Shown here: piece after piece, positions 13,801-26,335 of the stretch | Layout: each line of letters starts with the position of its first letter | Position numbering within the stretch: the first letter of the stretch is position 1 | Source of the DNA: Hybos culiciformis | Taxonomy: Eukaryota; Arthropoda; Insecta; Diptera; Hybotidae | Direction: 5' to 3' | NCBI GenBank assembly: GCA_964007475.1 | Contig: OZ023273.1 | Coordinates: 147,099,308 to 147,163,307, forward strand | Length of the DNA stretch: 64,000 nucleotides | The notes under the pieces: model-generated | The model's database searches: none | Told to the model about the DNA's origin: nothing | Seen by the model: only the letters and a program-made list of their open reading frames with translations | Translations under genes and position numbers: made by a program

Positions 13801-16800
13801 TGGTATCTCGATGTTAAACAACAGAAAACCAAAATTTTGTAAACATATTTTCAAATAAAATTTTAACTAAATATTATTCTTTAGGTTTGCAAAAATTTTT
13901 TTGTAATATTTTAACTAATATTGTCTATATCTAAAAATACATAATAAGTTATTATGTACAATCTAATGAAATTTGTGTAAACTGAAAATATTCGTATATT
14001 ACATATAGATATTAAATAAGTAAGAACTTAGTTTTTCACAAACCTAGTTTAGTTTACGGTTTTATTTATTGATCATTCAAATTTCAGGGATGGGATCACA
14101 AAATATGGGAAAAAAACTATAGTAAAAAATGCAGTTGAAAAAAAAAATCTAATATAATATAACATATAATATAATATAACATAACATAATATAATATAAT
14201 ATAACATAACATAATATAACATAATATAACAACTTTTTTATATCGGCTACTGCCCAATATAGTCCGTAGAATGACCGACTGTCAATCTTTATATTGCTGT
14301 GTAAAAATTTTTTTTTTACAAAAAAAATTATATCAATTATACGAAATGTTTTTAATCCTTGATTTTATTTATAGAAATTTTTGTTCTGAAAACTTCTGTT
14401 AAAATTATGTAAAATTATGTACTTTTTCAAAAGTTTAGTTTTATTTCTTTTTTTTATTATTATTAATTTATTATTTTTACATTTATGATTTTAAATCAAA
14501 ATTTATCTGTACATTTACATTTAATGAATTTTTCATTAATAATTTTTTTTACTTATATTATATTATTATTTAATTTTATTCTTTTTTTTACCGTGTGAAC
14601 TTGTATGTTGAAAATTAATACAAATATTTTTTTTAATTAAATTTACCTCTTTAACATAATTTCGGAAAAAGTTCATGATTTTAGTATTTTCAGTATTTTC
14701 TTCAATCAAAAGATTTTCAAAGTAAAATGTATAAATTTTAATAAAAATCTGTAATTTCATATAACTTGACTATAATTATTAGACCTAAGTCAGATGAAAA
14801 ACTTGAAAGTTTTTTAAAAAATGTCAAACATATAAAAATGTCTCGGATTCAGATATTTGCAACTGAATCTGTATCATAGAATTTAATTAACAACTAGCCA
14901 AATAATCGAATTAGAAACATTTATCTTTTTTCTAATTCTTTTATATTTTCTTTGACAGCGATTATTCTAACAAGAACTGAAATCATGAAATTTTTCGTAA
15001 ATTGTAAATAATAAATTTTAAGCATATTTTTTTAATAATTTTTTTTTATTTTTTAAGATAATACTCACGTATTTATTTTGATATTTGTATATCAAATTGG
15101 TTGTAGACTGTAAATCTGACCAATAATTCCACAAATCTGCAAAAAAAAAAAAGAGAAAGTAATTTTAAAAAAAAACAAACTGAATATTCGGTATGTTTTA
15201 ATTTTACAAAAATAAATTTTTTATCTTCAAATTAATATGAAATTTATTATAAAAAAAAAAGAAAAAAAAATATTATCAAAACTCAAATTTAAACACAATA
15301 AATCATCTTTGCAGCCTTATTTTGATATTTCAAATTAATAATAATATAACATTTTTATATGCGAAAAAATGTGCTAGCTTTCAAAGCAGACAAAAAGTAA
15401 TCATTTTCTTAAGAGTTCTGGGTTTTTTTTTTAATAAAATTTTTTTTTTATTTTTCCTTTTTTTTTTCCTTCTTGGCATCATATAAATTTAACCTGGGGA
15501 GCAATAAATTATCATACAATCACTTAAAAATAACGATCCTTTATATTTTTATTATTTTTTAAATAATAATCCTTGATGGTTCCCTTTGAAGACTTCTTAT
15601 GACGATAATAATACCAAAGGGCAAAGTAACATGTTTTTAATATTTATCGTGTATTTTTTTCTTTTTTGTAAATAATATCTTGATAATGAAAAACGCATCA
15701 GGTGATTCATATTATATATAAAATATCCTTTGGAAGGATATCTATTATATAAAAATTTTCCTTTTTTTTTTCTTGTAAATAATAATTTTAAGTTCGTCAT
15801 CATGCGGACATTATAGTTTAAAAATTGATTCAGAAATTTTTGAATAGATAAAAAAATATAAATATGAATCTCCTGGTGAGAAAGAGTATAGTATGTAAGT
15901 AACAATATTCAAGAAAACATTATACTGGGTAAGACTAACTGAAGAAACCTGCTTATTAAACAAGCCGCATTTGAATCTATTTCACTTTTTAGTTTTTTCG
16001 ATTGGGAATATTTGCAACATGGAGTCGGCATATCAATTTCTTTCACAGACACTCTAATGGGTTACGAACTAGAGTGCCAGATAACATGTTTAGATGTAAT
16101 ATATAGGTTTTGGTTCCGATCAATACATACAAAAGTTTCAATAGTTAATAATAATAGATTTTTTACAAAATCTACACGAATCTAGAGTAGATGAAAACTG
16201 CATGAATCCACAAACAAAAATATAACCATGTCAATCCAATATTTGAAAAAACACATAATTTGGTTTAATATAAGTTTTTAGAACAAGAAGAAACAAATAT
16301 AAAATATGGCATACCCCAATTTTGTTTTTCTAATTTAGCATAATTCAAGGCCGCACTGAATAAATTTACTTTATGAAAGAAAATTTCTTTCAATTTTAAA
16401 TTATGTGGTTTCCAAATTTCTAAAATAAATTCATATGTACAAATAAAGTAATCCTTCGTTTTTTTATTTTTTCTATTAAAATTTTTTTTTTCTTTGTATA
16501 ACTTATTTTATAATATAATGAATTTTTCATTTTAAAGTTTTTTTTTCTGCCTTTTTTAACATTTTATTTTGAAGCTTTTAAAAAAACCTTTGATAACTTT
16601 CTTTTTTAAAGAAAATTAAAACATAAAGTATATAAAACAATTTCATATGTGTGTAATATAGTGGCGCGATTACATATAATAAGAAAAAAAACAACAATTT
16701 TTTATGAACCTGGCACACACTTAATTAAAGTTTTATTAAAACCACAAAATTCATATGCGAGATTTAATATAATGACGGTTACATAATTTGGTGAGAATAT

Positions 16801-19096
16801 TCTCGTAAAAAGTAAAAAAAAAAATAAAAAATTGTTGGTTAAAAAAAAATTTTTAACATACTACCGTGTAATATTTGTAAAAAGTGTAAACGAAATGAAA
16901 TTAAACTTTCTGGGAAATAAAACACCAACATTTTTCTACATATACATTTTCATAGATGATGACACGGTATTATTGCAAGAGTTTTCTCAATTTCGAAATT
17001 AATGGATTTGTTGTCTTCTAAAACTTCAAATAAAACTTCAAACTCTTACGAAAGTGTATCCAATTAATTTATAGATAACAAATAGAGAATTATTGCAAAT
17101 CGACTACGAAAAATTCATATTTTATATTCTATTGCTTAACATTTACTTGCAGAACAAACTATTTCTCAAGTATGCCCATAAGTTCCATTTGAAAGGAATA
17201 TTAAAAATGAAAATAATATGATAATCCGAGTTTAAAATGTATATCAAGCATAGCTTTTCTATAGCCTCTTGGCAGGTGTTTTAAATCAAATCAAATGAAA
17301 AGTGATGTAAAGCGTACTAACAGTCAGAAAATTTAATATAATTATTATTAATTCGACTTGAAATTTTATTAATGCTACACAAAATCAAAATTAATATAAA
17401 AAAAATATATATATTTTGTATTTTGTATTTTTATTTTTTCATTCTATTTGTCTGCAAGACATCCTGTTATTTAATCTTTGATTTTACGATTTTGTAAACA
17501 AATTTTAATAAATTTAAATGTTTGATGTTTTAAAAAAAAAATTAAAAACGTAATAAATAATTTATATAAATATAGAAGAAAACTAAATAAATGGTTTTCT
17601 TAAATTTGAAATATTACAATTATAACTGCATATATAACTTCGAAGCTTGCGGTCTTACATATATTACATAGGTCATATAGAACAATATTTTCCTACAGGC
17701 ACTCTTCATATTTATTCAAATTAATTTTATTACTTCTTCATTATTAACGAAGACTATTATGTAGTTAAATAAACAAACAATTCAAGCTAGTACTCTGTGG
17801 TCTTTGTTCATTCATTTATGATATGGACTTGGAAAATTTTTCTTTTTTTCATGTATGAAGACCATAATGTTTTTCTACCTATATATACATTTATTTTCTT
17901 TTATGAATTTATCTTTGATATTATTATTGATTGAAAAATAAAAAAATAAAAATACGTTGTAAACAGCTGTTCATGTACATAGTAAAATGTTCAGTTGAAT
18001 TTAATGTTAAGTTAAAAATAATTACAAAAAAAAAAACTTACTTTGTCGTCTTTTTATTTGACATTTATCTGCAAAAAAAAAACCCTTCCACCCACAATGT
18101 TTTGTAAAATTGAAAATATAATAATTTCTTAGAAAAATTTAATTTATATTGACATTATACCTTTATTTTGAAAAATAAAATTAACAATATTTTCAGAAAA
18201 TAATGTTTTATTTAGAAGAAAAAAAAAATTTAAAACATATTTTTTAATTAAGAAAATATTGGTTTCATACATTTTCCAGTGAAAAAATTATAACATGATG
18301 TTATCAAGTTTGTTGTAAACATAATTTTTTTTTTTCTTTAAATGGAAAATTTTCTGTCTCAAGGTTGGGTATATTCACTAACATAAAAAAAATGTTTTTG
18401 CATGATTATTTTAATTTTAAACTATAACTATAGTAGTACTGGATTTTTAAATTATTAAATAAATAATTATAACTTTTAATATTCTTTCGAAAACCCTATA
18501 CAAAACGTGAGAGTTTAATTGAAAATCAAATTGCATGTTGAGTTTTAGTTACGACGATCTTAGATGGGTAGTACTTGTGTACTGTTCCTGAAAGTAATAA
18601 AACACTTAATTAAAAACGTTCAATAAAATTGTGTTAATTAATATAACACTTTTGTGTTTTAAAATACAGACTTAAACTGTATCTAAAGTTACACTAAAAT
18701 TTGTAATACTCGTATTATAAACTTATTGCGCTTAAATATTCATAATCATTTGAGCTAAAAACAACAGCAGAGGTGCTAATAGAACAAAGACCGAAACGGT
18801 CTAAAAAAAAACGCATACTATAATATTGTTAATAAAAAGATTGTCAATACATCAAGCTCAAAGTCTTCAAAAAATCTACTTGCATATTTTTTCCACTCTG
18901 TCTGATACAGAAAATTTAGTAATTAATAATTTTTATGTCTAATGTTGCTATAATCAAAAATATGAAAAGATATATTAAAAAGTAAAACTACGAGTTATTT
19001 TATCTTCTTATGAAATACACTGTAGAGACGACAGCTATTTGGTTTTTTTAAATACACTATCCTGCTACTGTTTAACGACAGAGAAATGTAATACAC
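10865..19096. other. AT-rich gene-free DNA
   Basis: No supported gene. Contents are homopolymer runs, a pentamer-type satellite at 14150-14231, degenerate repeats of ATCTTGA/ATCCTGATTT type around 11590-11690, and two copies of ATACTATAGGG near 11110 and 11228. Confidence 0.6.
14150..14231. repeat. AT-rich minisatellite (ATAATATAAC-type)
   Basis: Alternating ATAAT and ATAAC pentamers and decamers fill about 80 bp. This is a simple tandem repeat with no coding content. Confidence 0.8.
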
Positions 19097-19259
19097 AGAG
19101 GAATAATTTCGTACAACTTTTTTAAGTATGAAATGACTGGTGGGGATTAGCTCCATTTCACAGAAGTATTGCATAGATTTTGTTTGGATTTTGTTACAAA
19201 CAATATCAAATGGAGCTGTTATTATGCAAACTAAAATAGGTGTATGAAATTATCCCTCT
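19097..19259. mobile_element. hAT-like MITE with flanking direct repeat
   Basis: A 163-bp element with imperfect inverted arms. The left arm starts AGAGGAATAATTTCGTAC; the right end is the reverse complement of AGAGGGATAATTTCATAC. Both arms also share GCTCCATTT. Direct repeats flank it: TAATACAC at 19089-19096 and AAATACAC at 19260-19267, one mismatch over 8 bp. Eight-base duplications and a (C)AGAGG-like terminus fit non-autonomous hAT elements, but the superfamily call is an inference. Confidence 0.55.
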
Positions 19260-19267
19260 AAATACAC

Positions 19268-22200
19268 TATATTTTTTGCGGTTTAACTTAAAAGTAGTAT
19301 TTTTAACATCAAATAAGTTTCGATAAATATTTTCTTTATACTCTAAGGACATCCTAATTTTTTGTATTCAATTGAAAAATTAATTTTTTGATTAAAAAAA
19401 AATTGTTATATATATAATAATGTAAATTGCATATAGTTTTATTTAAAAAAAAATTAATCAAGAATATGTAATTAAATTCAATAAAATTGCAAATATAATA
19501 ACTATCTTTTCCATGTTTCTAATAATGGAAAATACTCATTTTCAATTTTTTTTTTTTGCTTACAGGTTTGTTAAAGGTTACAATTATTGGTTTCTAGAAA
19601 TTAATTTTCATGGTGTAAAAAAAATATTAGTATATTATATTTCCACTGCAAATTATTACCTGTTATCGAAGATATTAATATGTTGATTACAAATATGACA
19701 TGGATTTTTGCTGAAGCTAATAATAATTTAACCAAATAACTTTTTTTCATAATATTTACTTCCTGAAACTGAAAATTAAAGAATCTAAAAGAACAGAATA
19801 TTCTTCAAGGTAAATAAATAAAAAAATGTTGATGTGGCAGAATAGAAACATCAAAAATATTTGAAGAAATATCTTTAAAAATAAAAATATTTAATTGAGT
19901 ATGAAATGGTTTGACCAAATATGTTTAGCACTTTCATTTTAAGGCAAGACATTAACCATATATAGTATAATTTTATTTGGTAAAACAATAAAAAAGAACT
20001 AAAAGCATTGTAACTATTACTTTATGACTTTTTTTTTTATTACCGAAATATAAATACAAATTACACAAAACATAAATGTTTGACAATTGCTTACAACAAA
20101 AATATAAAGTTCAATAATAAAATATTTCATTTGCAAAATATGGTATTTTTAAAGTTAGAAAATTATTTATGTTTACTAAAGTATCTTCATACCTTTGGGA
20201 TAGCTTTTTCAATAGTTCATAATAATATTCATAATATTTTTAGGTGCTTTAATTAAATTATTACACCGTGTTTTAATATTTAAGTTACTAACAGATACTT
20301 TTTTATTTTACAGATATTGCAGATTTTATTGGGAGATCATTTGATGAAGCATAGCTTATTGACGTCCACCAACATTTCACATTACCAAAGGAGCGTGTGA
20401 CAGTGTGTGGCTAACATTAATTATCGATGCTAACAATAAATTAAAACAGTAAACAAGTTTAAGATGCGGTTCAGTTTTAAATTTAAAAGATATGACTTTG
20501 TATATAAATTATAATTATGTTAATAATTTTTTATTTAAGTTACTTACTATTTAACGCTAGACATAGTCGAAATTAATTAAAGTATTTATAACCATTAAAT
20601 GTAGTTTTTCTATAAAAATGCTAATTCTGTTCATTTTGTTAATAAAGTGAAATCTGCATATCAATGCCAATGCAAATTCTTTAGCCGCAGTAAATCTTCA
20701 TATTTTTTTTTTTTTTTTTGTTTTTTTGTTAATTCTTCTGTGGCTAATATAAAACTATTTTTTTTAATCCGTGCAATAACAATATTTACATAAAAAAAAT
20801 AAATAAATTAAACAAAAATACATGGCAATAAAAGGAATCAAAAACCAAAACAATTTTTTTGTTATTTCTTTATTTTTATGATTTCAGTGAATATTTTTTA
20901 TTTGCTAAACTTTTTAATTGAAATTTAGCAATTCCTTCATATGACTTTCATCACCACAAGACATAACCGCAACAATACCAATTATACCTAATATGTTGAA
21001 ACATGGAAATATGGAAATCATAATGTATGTCGAAAGGTTGGTATAATGTTTTATCTTTTTCTTTTTGTTAAGAAAAATTTGGCAGTGGTAAAAATTGAAA
21101 AATTAAAACGCAATGTAAAGAAAAGTTCAAAAAAAATATTATCCTGAAAAAGAATTTTATGTCCTGTATAACAATTCACAGAAAAAAAACAGGCTATAAA
21201 TGGTACATTATTATATAATTTACTCATATTTTTCGCTTAATGCTTAGTTTTTTTTATATGAAGTCGGAGATATATATAAAAATCAGAAATAATATCCAGA
21301 AAACCTACCTGTTCGTAGAGTATATACAACAAGATGAGGAAATTCACAAATGAAAAAGATTTTCAATTAAAAATATCTTTACATAAAAAATGCTAACCAA
21401 ATTCTTGGATTACTTATAAATTTGATTAGCATGAAACTCCTTTTCGAACTTTTAAATGTGCCTGATTTGTTTCGAGAATCATATAAAATTTGATATTCAA
21501 TATAAATATTTCCAAAAAAAAGGGACCAAATATCTATGTTATACTATTAGCAATTAACATCCACATTACTTTAAAACTTTATATACGCACTTTGATTAGT
21601 ATAGTCACTTATGTGCACACGATTTTTACATATATTTAAGTAACTCAATTTCCATGTTTATAGAAAAATAAAAGCAAGATTAAGGTTACTTATTTCGAAG
21701 TGATTGAACTCGTAAGTAATTCCTTTGGCGAAATAAAAAGCTAGACCTGTACAAGTCTGCTTACATGGAAATGGAACGAAAAGTATTTCGATTCAAATTC
21801 TGGTTGAAACAAAGTTTTTGCTGCAAACGAATTTTCCACAAACTGTAACGATATCGCTGAAAAAAAGAAGCATGAACATTTTCAACAATTACATTTTTTT
21901 TTTACATTTGAGCTGCAAATAAAAACAAAATAATAAAAGTATATATATATTTTTTTAATGTTAGCTTTTTTTTTGCGTAATATTATTTTGTTCATCTCGA
22001 ATTGGAATCAAAAATAAAAAATAAAGAAAGAAAAATAAAACTATATATGCCGCAATAGCATAGCCACCAAATTTGATTATTGTTTTGGGATTAATTTAAA
22101 CATTTTAAATAATTCAGGAAAATTTTTAATAGTATTAAAACAATAATAAAAAAAAAATTATATTATTTTAATATAGTTAAACCTGATCCAATTGTAATTT

Positions 22201-25023
22201 TTAATTTATTTGTAAAACCGATTTGTTTTTTTTTTATTTATATAATCAAAAAATGAAAAGAGTAACCTTTTTTGGCACCAATATAAGTTAATAAATAGTT
22301 TTAGGGATATTTCTTTGTAAGGTATTTATATTGGTATTGGTACGTATAACAGCCCTCCAACAAAAAATTTTTTACTATCAATTAGTGAATAAAATCAAAA
22401 AGCCTTTGGTTGACGTTTCAGTTTTTTACTTTTAATACACTCGTCAATAGGGATTTTTGTCTCTACTGACACTGATAACATACTTGGGTAAGGTAGTAAA
22501 GCATAATTACATGTGATATGTGTGTTTTCTCTGCACTTAAGTATCAAATATAGAATTATAAATTTATATTGGTTGGCTTAAATATCCCTAATATAAATAT
22601 CAATATACAAATATATATGTTTAGAAAATTTATTTTAATAATAATAATATATCGCTGTACATTATATTAGACAGATATACATTTATATACATTTATATTA
22701 GATAAGAAACAACGGAGGTCTTTAATTGAAAATTATTTTGATATATTTTTTATGATTCAATAATAAATTAGAGTCGATTAAATATCATGCTGCTGCTGTG
22801 CCTTGTTTCATATACTTATATGTAGTATATTGTTTTGAATACATGATGTGGAAAAAATGCTGAAAATCATAAAATTATAACGAAATTGCAAATTTTGGTA
22901 ATAAATAAAACGTATATTTTTTTTTTGTTCTATAATCATGTAAAACGTATCCAGAACATATACAGAATTAGTATAAAGAAACAGAATAACAATTTAAAAA
23001 TATGCTATCCACGGTTAATTGAATCTTTTTCGACCTGTATATTTGTGTAATAAATTAAAATATATAAATAATAAATAATGTTCTTTAGTTTTGAGCATTG
23101 TAATTTTATTTTCATATATAGTGAACACCTACAGATAGATTTTTACGAAAATAAAATAAAGTACATTGGAAAGAAATTGTAGAAAAGAATAATGGTGTTT
23201 TTTTTCTTCTTCTTTAAACTTTACATATAGAATTTCATATGCATAGAAATGTAATTTAGATTAACGCAAATGAAAAGCAGAAAAAAATGCGACAGTCAAT
23301 CGTAGAAAACTTGAAAAATGTAAATTGATTTCTTTTTTAGCCAAGATTTATGCATGAACGTTATATCTTGTATATAGATTTATCTTAATATTGACGAGTT
23401 ATACATTTTTTTTTATGTTTTTAAGTTATTAACTGCATGAAGAATGATCTGGTGTACAGTACATTCAAAATTCATATATATTCTTCTACATGTTGCATTA
23501 ATAAATTAAACTTCTAAAAAGATAACTTTTCAATATTAAAATTTATATGAATTATCTTAATCTCAAAATAAAAGCCTACAATTCAAATATTCACAAATTA
23601 GTTATTTTTGATTAATGTTGTGTAAATATGAATTTTTGCTGGATTTCATATTACAATAACCAACCATTCCACGAATTATAATAAAATTTATATTGATAAA
23701 TAATTTATTTTATTTATTTTGACTTATGAACTTAAATATAACATATATTTTTAACAAAGAACAATGAAACATAATAAACTATTGTTAGGTATTAGATCAA
23801 TGATAACAATTTGTCAATAAATCAAATTTTTACAGAAAATAAGAAAGGACATATAAAGAACATAAGGAATAACATAATACTTGAATAATTAAAAAATCGA
23901 ACAAAAAAACTGACAATTTTATGTTCTTTGAAAGAAGATATTCATAGCTTCTTCTTTAACAGAAATAAATGTACAAATGTTGGTTTAAATTTTAAGCGAT
24001 TAATACAATACTGCTTCTATTCTGTACAAAGTAAGTAAGCGATTATTATAAAAGATCATGTCTTTTCTTTCTTCTGATTCATTTTCTTAATGAGTGAAGT
24101 TGATAATATAACATTTTCAAAATTACGTTGATTACTTTTGTTCAAAATGATTGCAAAAAAATAATGACAAAGAAAAATGCATTAGTTAAATTGTAAAGAA
24201 AAATAATGTTCTTTTTTTTCTTTAATATTTCTGCATTAAAAAGTTTTTTTTTTTTTCTTCTTAAAAATACAAATTTAAATCATAATCATTTTTGCAAGGT
24301 AAACATAATATTGTTTTATTTTTATTTTTAAGATATTATATCAGCATCAAGAAGTTATAATAACGCATATCTGATTTGCCATTTCTTAATTTAGCATTAG
24401 ATATACATAAAACTGTATAATATATATGTCTAAAATCCAGCACATGCATTCTTATGTACGAAAATGTAAAAGTAATTTGATCTTTTCAGTTTGTCAGTAT
24501 TGTAAATGATTTGTATGAGCTTTGTATGAGCTTTGTATGAACTATAAATATGTTATAGTTTTATGAATTTATCTTGAAATGCACTTATTCTAAAAAAAAC
24601 ATCTTATTAAATATTTTAAGCTGTTTTAATTATATATATAATAAGTAAGTATAGTATATACTGTAGTCTAATATGGAAACCTAAAAATCAATTAATTTTT
24701 GTATTAAAATTTAACATAATATCAAGTAAGCAAATCTTTGTATTTATTAGCAGTCCTGCCTGGTTCTTCAGTCAGTATTATTTGAAAACCAAAAATTACC
24801 AAGATTTTTTTTTAAATGTTATTCTATTTGGTAATTATTTAAAACGTTGATTTTTTTTTCACCCTAAAATGTTATATTAAAATTCTGTAAGTAAATGTTC
24901 TTGTTTTATATTAATTTAATTTCCTGTCCTTAATTTTTTATTTTATTATTATTTTTTTTTTTTTTATTTTTAAATACCTTTTTCAGACATTATTATTTTT
25001 ATTTTTTTTTAATAATAGTAGAT
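19268..25023. other. AT-rich gene-poor DNA
   Basis: No supported gene apart from a candidate terminal exon at 20314. A short TTTGTATGAGC tandem repeat lies at about 24511-24540. The rest is AT-rich sequence with scattered homopolymers. Confidence 0.55.
20314..20354 (+). other. Candidate terminal coding exon with downstream poly(A) signal
   Basis: A strong 3' splice-site-like tract (ACTTTTTTATTTTACAG, ending at 20313) is followed by an open frame entered after two bases. It encodes a 12-residue tail ending in Gly-Arg-Ser-Phe-Asp-Glu-Ala and closes with TAG at 20352-20354. The next roughly 80 bases are unusually GC-rich for this region, and AATAAA lies at 20435-20440. This is the classic look of a last exon of a gene with long introns. 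No matching upstream exon was found in the window, so it remains a suggestion. Confidence 0.22.
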
Positions 25024-25204
25024 TACAATACATGTTAAGAAAATTTGTTATTCTTGCGAGTTTTGTATACACACAAACACATAGACACGAGTCATGTTTA
25101 TATCACGAGACCGAAGGTCGAGTGATATAATATTGACGAGTGTCTATATGTTTGTGTGTATACAAAACGAGCTGTATAACAAATTTGATTAACATGTATT
25201 GTAT
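25024..25204. mobile_element. Fold-back element (about 82-bp inverted arms)
   Basis: Left arm 25024-25105 and right arm 25122-25204 are imperfect reverse complements. They share TTTTGTATACACACAAACA, an AATACATGTTAA outer motif and an ATATCAC inner motif, separated by a short core containing GAGACCGAAGGTC. No coding capacity. Fold-back MITE-like elements look like this; no clear target duplication was found. Confidence 0.65.
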
Positions 25205-25349
25205 ACTGCTTTAATGTGCATGTGAGAGGGAGTTGAAAACAATACATTTATAATGAAAAAAATAAACAAAAAAGTTCAAAATGAAGCAAGGAAATAAAAT
25301 TTAATAAGGAAGTTTATTTATTTATCGAAATGATTTCAAACCGGAAGAT

Positions 25350-25478
25350 TCCTAAAATATTAAAAAAAAAATTAGTAATTTTTCCAAAAAAAAATTATTC
25401 ATTTTCTTTTTTGCAAAAAAAAAAATCGAATAATTTTTTTTTAGAAAAATTACTAATTTTTTTTTTATTATTTTAGGA
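25350..25478. repeat. AT-rich palindrome
   Basis: Inverted arms of about 54 bp, with an outer TCCTAAAATA/TATTTTAGGA and an inner AAATTAGTAATTTTTC/GAAAAATTACTAATTT, flank a short spacer. It probably belongs to the same repeat-rich cluster as the neighbouring fold-back. The motif TAGTAGATT-ACATGTTAAGAAAATT near 25018-25045 recurs, slightly diverged, near 25875-25904, so a larger element may span both. Confidence 0.5.
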
Positions 25479-25991
25479 ACTAATGGTCTTCTTAAATTTT
25501 ATTTAATTTTATTTTTAATTATTAAAAATAATAATAATAATTTTATAATTATTTTTTTTATAATTAAAAATAAAATCAAATAATAATTATATAATTATAA
25601 TTTATATTTACAATAAATAATCTCCTTGTTGCTGCCATTTTTCTCGTTTGTTGATAAAAGAAAAAAAAAATCTTACTTGACATTTGACAATCACAGCAAA
25701 CTTTATAATGACAACAAAGATATTTTCAGGGTTACCATTGTTCTATTTTTATTCATTTTGTTTTTTTGAATAAAAATAAGTGCAATTTTTGAAGTGTGGT
25801 TTAAATTTTTGTACTAAAATCCAACCACACTCGTTTAAAAATTTAGTAGTAGAGGTTCGAAGATCCTTTAAAAATAGTAGATTGAAACACATGTTAAGAA
25901 AATTCATCGACTGATCGACTGGCCGCTTTTTAGAAGAAAAAAAAATAGCCGCGTGTTTTTTTATTGGTTCTTTTTTTTTTTTTTTTGTTTG

Positions 25992-26035
25992 CTCAGAGGG
26001 AAAATATAGATTAGCTCAGAGGGAAAATTTAGATT
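25992..26035. repeat. 22-bp tandem duplication
   Basis: GCTCAGAGGGAAAATATAGATTA is followed immediately by a near-identical unit with TTTAGATTTTA. Two copies only; no coding significance seen. Confidence 0.55.
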
Positions 26036-26193
26036 TTAGCATTATAAACTAAGCTTTGTTTGACTTTGATATGATGCATGTGAGAGGTATACATTTGCAA
26101 TTTTTTTTTTTTTTTGGTATTTGTCTGTATTGAAATATTGTGAGTGTGAGTGATATTATTTTTGTTTATAGTATTACGCAGTTCAAAATGAAG

Positions 26194-26335
26194 AATGTAA
26201 ATACAATATAGAGCAATGTAAATACAATTTACATCACAGGGAAATGTAAATACAATTTACATTCCTCTATAATTGCATGTGTATTGATGCATGTAATGGA
26301 CCATTTACCGAGCTAAATTTGCGAATGTAAATACA
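26194..26335. repeat. Four spaced copies of AATGTAAATACAA
   Basis: The 13-mer AATGTAAATACAA occurs at about 26194, 26214, 26242 and 26323. The third copy lies inside the short palindrome GTAAATACAATTTAC. This could be a degenerate minisatellite or the inside of a small element; there is no gene. Confidence 0.5.

Noticed and set aside
24961..25640. Possible CRISPR-like array in the repeat-rich stretch
   Set aside because: Repeats are inverted or simple AT repeats without regular direct-repeat/spacer structure, and the DNA is eukaryotic.
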